Of a stretch of 7,169 nucleotides of DNA, positions 5,519 through 7,169 are shown piece after piece. Position 1 is the stretch's first letter; each line of letters opens with the position of its first letter. The notes under the pieces are model-generated. The model made no database searches and was not told the DNA's origin. It worked only from the letters and a program-made list of their open reading frames with translations. The translations under genes were made by a program, and so were the position numbers. Location: the NCBI GenBank assembly GCA_007121055.1, contig SKMM01000238.1, positions 1 through 7,169 on the forward strand. The letters are read 5' to 3'. Origin of the DNA: Paracoccaceae bacterium. GTDB taxonomy: Bacteria > Pseudomonadota > Alphaproteobacteria > Rhodobacterales > Rhodobacteraceae.

Positions 5519-6502
5519 ATGGCGATACGGGTGGCGATCAACGGCTTCGGGCGGATCGGGCGGACGGTGCTGCGCGCCTGGGCGCTGCGGCAGGCCTGGT
5601 CCGGGGTCGAGATCGTGGCGATCAACGACATCGCGCCGCCCGAAACCTGCGCCTATCTCTTCGAATACGACAGCATCTTCGGCCCGTTCCCGGGGCCCGT
5701 CACGCTGGAGCCCGGCGCGCTCACACTCCCCCAGGCCCGGCTGCGGCTGACCCGGACCCCCGACCTCTCGACGCTCGACCTCTCCGACGTCGACCTCGTG
5801 CTGGAATGCACCGGCCGCGCCGACACGCCCGAAATCGCCCGCCGCGGCCTCGACGCCGGCGCCGCCCGGGTCCTCATCTCCGGCCCCTCCGAGGCCGCCG
5901 AGATCACCGCCGTCCTCGGCGCCAACGAGGCCGCGGTGGCCCCCGAGCACCGGGTCATCTCCAACGCCTCCTGCACCACCAACGCGCTTGCCCCGCTGGC
6001 CCGGCTCCTCGACGACGCGCTGGGCATCCACACCGGCTGGATGACGACGATCCACTGCTACACAGGCAGCCAGCCCACCCTCGATGCCCCCGCCGCCAGC
6101 CCCGCCCGGTCCCGCGCCGCGGCGCTGTCGATGGTGCCCACCACCACCTCGGCCTCGCACCTTCTGGGCCGGGTCCTGCCGCAGCTCGCCGGCCGGATCG
6201 AGGGCGCGGCCGTCCGCGTCCCCGTCGCCTCCGTCTCGGCCGTCGATCTTTCGGTGATGCCGCGCACGCCCACCACAGTGCCCGAAATCCAGGCCCTTCT
6301 GCGCGAGGCAGCCGGCGTGATCGGCTGGACCGACCGCCCGCTCGTCTCCACCGACCTGCGTGCCCGCCCCGAGAGCATCGTCATGGCCCTGCCCGAAACC
6401 CGCGTGACCAAAGGTGGTCTCGTCCGGGTTTTCGGTTGGTACGACAATGAATGGGGGTTTTCCTGTCGCATGCTCGACATGGCGGTCCGCCTGGGCCGCT
6501 GA
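5519..6502 (+). CDS. gap: Type I glyceraldehyde-3-phosphate dehydrogenase family protein, divergent paralogue
   Basis: The 327-residue protein has the NAD-binding AINGFGRIGR at 6-15 and D37 at the end of the second strand (VAIND), which favours NAD over NADP. The catalytic SNASCTTN carries C152, H179 sits in TTIHCYTGSQ, and R233 in VRVPVASVSAVDL is the usual phosphate-binding arginine. WYDNEWGF closes the domain. It should oxidise glyceraldehyde-3-phosphate to 1,3-bisphosphoglycerate or act on a related aldehyde phosphate such as erythrose-4-phosphate. It departs from standard GAPDH in several places: TTTSASH replaces the usual STGAAK block, putting H214 where lysine is common, and SCTTNA replaces SCTTNC. 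The end (DNEWGFSCRMLD) recalls erythrose-4-phosphate dehydrogenase, but overall length and the first half fit GAPDH. No other glycolytic gene is adjacent, so it is probably a secondary copy. Confidence 0.88.
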   Translation: MAIRVAINGFGRIGRTVLRAWALRQAWSGVEIVAINDIAPPETCAYLFEYDSIFGPFPGPVTLEPGALTLPQARLRLTRTPDLSTLDLSDVDLVLECTGRADTPEIARRGLDAGAARVLISGPSEAAEITAVLGANEAAVAPEHRVISNASCTTNALAPLARLLDDALGIHTGWMTTIHCYTGSQPTLDAPAASPARSRAAALSMVPTTTSASHLLGRVLPQLAGRIEGAAVRVPVASVSAVDLSVMPRTPTTVPEIQALLREAAGVIGWTDRPLVSTDLRARPESIVMALPETRVTKGGLVRVFGWYDNEWGFSCRMLDMAVRLGR

Positions 6503-6861
6503 CGCGCTCCGGCTCCAGCCCCCCACAGTGTCCAGCCTGTCCCAGCCCCTCGCCTTGACAACGCCCAGCCCGGCCTTGACCTGTCCTCCCATCTTTGGCC
6601 GTGACCCGACTCCGGCAGGGCAGCCCGTCCGACCCTGGCCCCCAATCCCCCTCGGGGTCCGTCAACCGGGCAAAGCCAGCCACTTGCTTCGGTCGCCGGG
6701 ACACGGCGGGCCACCCCGCCGCCGCCTCACGGCTTGCGCACGCCACCCCCATCCGCTCTGGCCGATCCGGAGGACCGACCCTCGCCGCGCCGCACGGGGC
6801 AGGCCTCCGCGCTCCGATCCTGCCCTTGCCGGCCCCCCGCCACCGCATCACCCTGCCGAGC
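6503..6861 (+). other. 359-nt region without a recognisable gene; imperfect repeat and weak hairpin
   Basis: No protein family, tRNA or credible antisense gene is visible. Near the left end, CCCAGCCC followed by GCCTTGAC occurs twice (6541-6559 and 6564-6580), with the GCCTTGAC units exactly 21 bp apart, about two helical turns. The first contains TTGACA (6555-6560), a perfect -35 hexamer, but no good -10 is found 16-18 bp on. CGGCGGG (6704-6710) and CCCGCCG (6715-6721) can form a 7-bp hairpin with a CCAC loop and no T-tract; it is a weak candidate for the end of the GAPDH transcript. The DUF1643 frame is open back to a TGA at 6556-6558, but translation upstream of 6862 is low-complexity and unlike the family. 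The promoter of the DUF1643 gene probably lies here. Confidence 0.55.
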
Positions 6862-7169
6862 ATGGTGCAGCGTATCCATGCCCCCGGCGACCGTCGCTCC
6901 TGGGTCGACCTCTCGCCCTGCGGGGCCTACCGCTATGCCCTGGCGCGGGCCTGGGCCCCCGGGCCGGGGATCGCCTTCGTGCTGCTGAACCCCTCGCGCG
7001 CCGATGCCGAGGCCTCGGACCCCACGCTCGCGCGCTGCATGGCGCGCGCCCGGGCGCTGGGCTTCGGGCGGCTGCGGGTGGTCAACCTCTTCGCCCTGCG
7101 CAGCCCGCACCCCGCGGCGCTACGCTGCGTCCCCGATCCGGTGGGGCCGGACAATGACGCGGCCCTGCT
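6862..7169 (+). CDS. DUF1643 domain protein, N-terminal part (3' end outside the window)
   Basis: The frame from ATG 6862 runs 102 codons and leaves the window without a stop. It reads YRYALARAW at 23-31, FVLLNPSRADAEASDPT at 39-55, a C59-containing helix, LGFGRLRVVNLFALRSPHP at 66-84 and DPVGPDND at 92-99. These are the conserved blocks of DUF1643 (LNPSxAD, DPT, VVNLFAxR, DPVGPxND). Family proteins are usually about 150-180 residues, so perhaps 50-80 residues are missing. The biochemical function of DUF1643 is not established; I do not propose one. No clear Shine-Dalgarno precedes the ATG, and GTG 6865 is also possible, but the family match begins close to this point. It is 359 nt beyond the GAPDH gene and is probably a separate transcription unit. 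Confidence 0.88.
   Translation, partial: MVQRIHAPGDRRSWVDLSPCGAYRYALARAWAPGPGIAFVLLNPSRADAEASDPTLARCMARARALGFGRLRVVNLFALRSPHPAALRCVPDPVGPDNDAAL

Noticed and set aside
284..6592. Very long open frames on the - strand (284-1495, 1458-3215, 3113-4609, 4793-6592)
   Set aside because: They lie opposite well-identified + strand genes. Their translations are Gly/Ala/Val/His-rich without family motifs, as expected from the G/C third-position bias of the sense genes.
6381..6863. - strand open frame covering the 359-nt spacer
   Set aside because: Composition is Arg/Gly-rich, no motif is recognisable, and no ribosome binding site was noted; stop-free frames are expected at this GC content.
6414..7157. 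Open frame on the + strand across the end of the GAPDH gene, the spacer and the DUF1643 gene
   Set aside because: It is a different frame from both genes and low-complexity Arg/Pro/Ala-rich, with no family motifs.
1..7169. Defence, toxin-antitoxin, phage or transposon signals
   Set aside because: No integrase, transposase, terminal inverted repeats, target duplications, spacer arrays or small paired toxin/antitoxin frames were seen; every sizeable gene fits a chromosomal housekeeping or metabolic family.

Overview
The window is a GC-rich stretch of bacterial chromosome from an alphaproteobacterium, most likely of the Rhodobacterales (Paracoccaceae/Roseobacteraceae). Three things point there: a MipZ-type division-plane ATPase, which is largely an alphaproteobacterial protein; a cysteine-free L31 of the alphaproteobacterial kind; and strong G/C bias at third codon positions. 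All recognisable genes are on the + strand. I see no mobile element, CRISPR array, tRNA or rRNA.

Layout. Positions 1-141 hold the C-terminal end of rplS (ribosomal protein L19). A 119-nt spacer carrying a 9-bp inverted repeat leads to rpmE (L31, 261-482). A 15-bp perfect GC hairpin at 504-537 closes this ribosomal unit. After a 133-nt spacer with a short direct repeat come mipZ (671-1474), galE (1485-2492, GTG start) and a class I aminotransferase resembling arginine:pyruvate transaminase (2496-3707). These three are separated by 10 and 3 nt and look like one transcript. After 71 nt comes a YtcJ-type amidohydrolase (3779-5449, GTG start). After another 69 nt, unusually G-rich, comes a divergent type I glyceraldehyde-3-phosphate dehydrogenase (5519-6502). 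A 359-nt region without a recognisable gene follows. The window ends inside a DUF1643 protein (from 6862, cut at the right edge).

How the genes work together. The first two are translation housekeeping. MipZ positions the FtsZ ring through ParB-dependent gradients. GalE makes UDP-galactose for envelope polysaccharide. The aminotransferase and amidohydrolase look like amino-acid or amide catabolism. The GAPDH paralogue belongs to central carbon metabolism. I find no shared pathway linking them all; this looks like a core-genome neighbourhood.

I found no convincing undescribed system. The points most worth checking are the rpmE leader inverted repeat, active-site substitutions in GalE (Leu299), the amidohydrolase (Cys364) and the GAPDH paralogue (His214), the pairing of the aminotransferase with the amidohydrolase, and the repeats upstream of mipZ and of the DUF1643 gene. 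No gene is visibly frameshifted.
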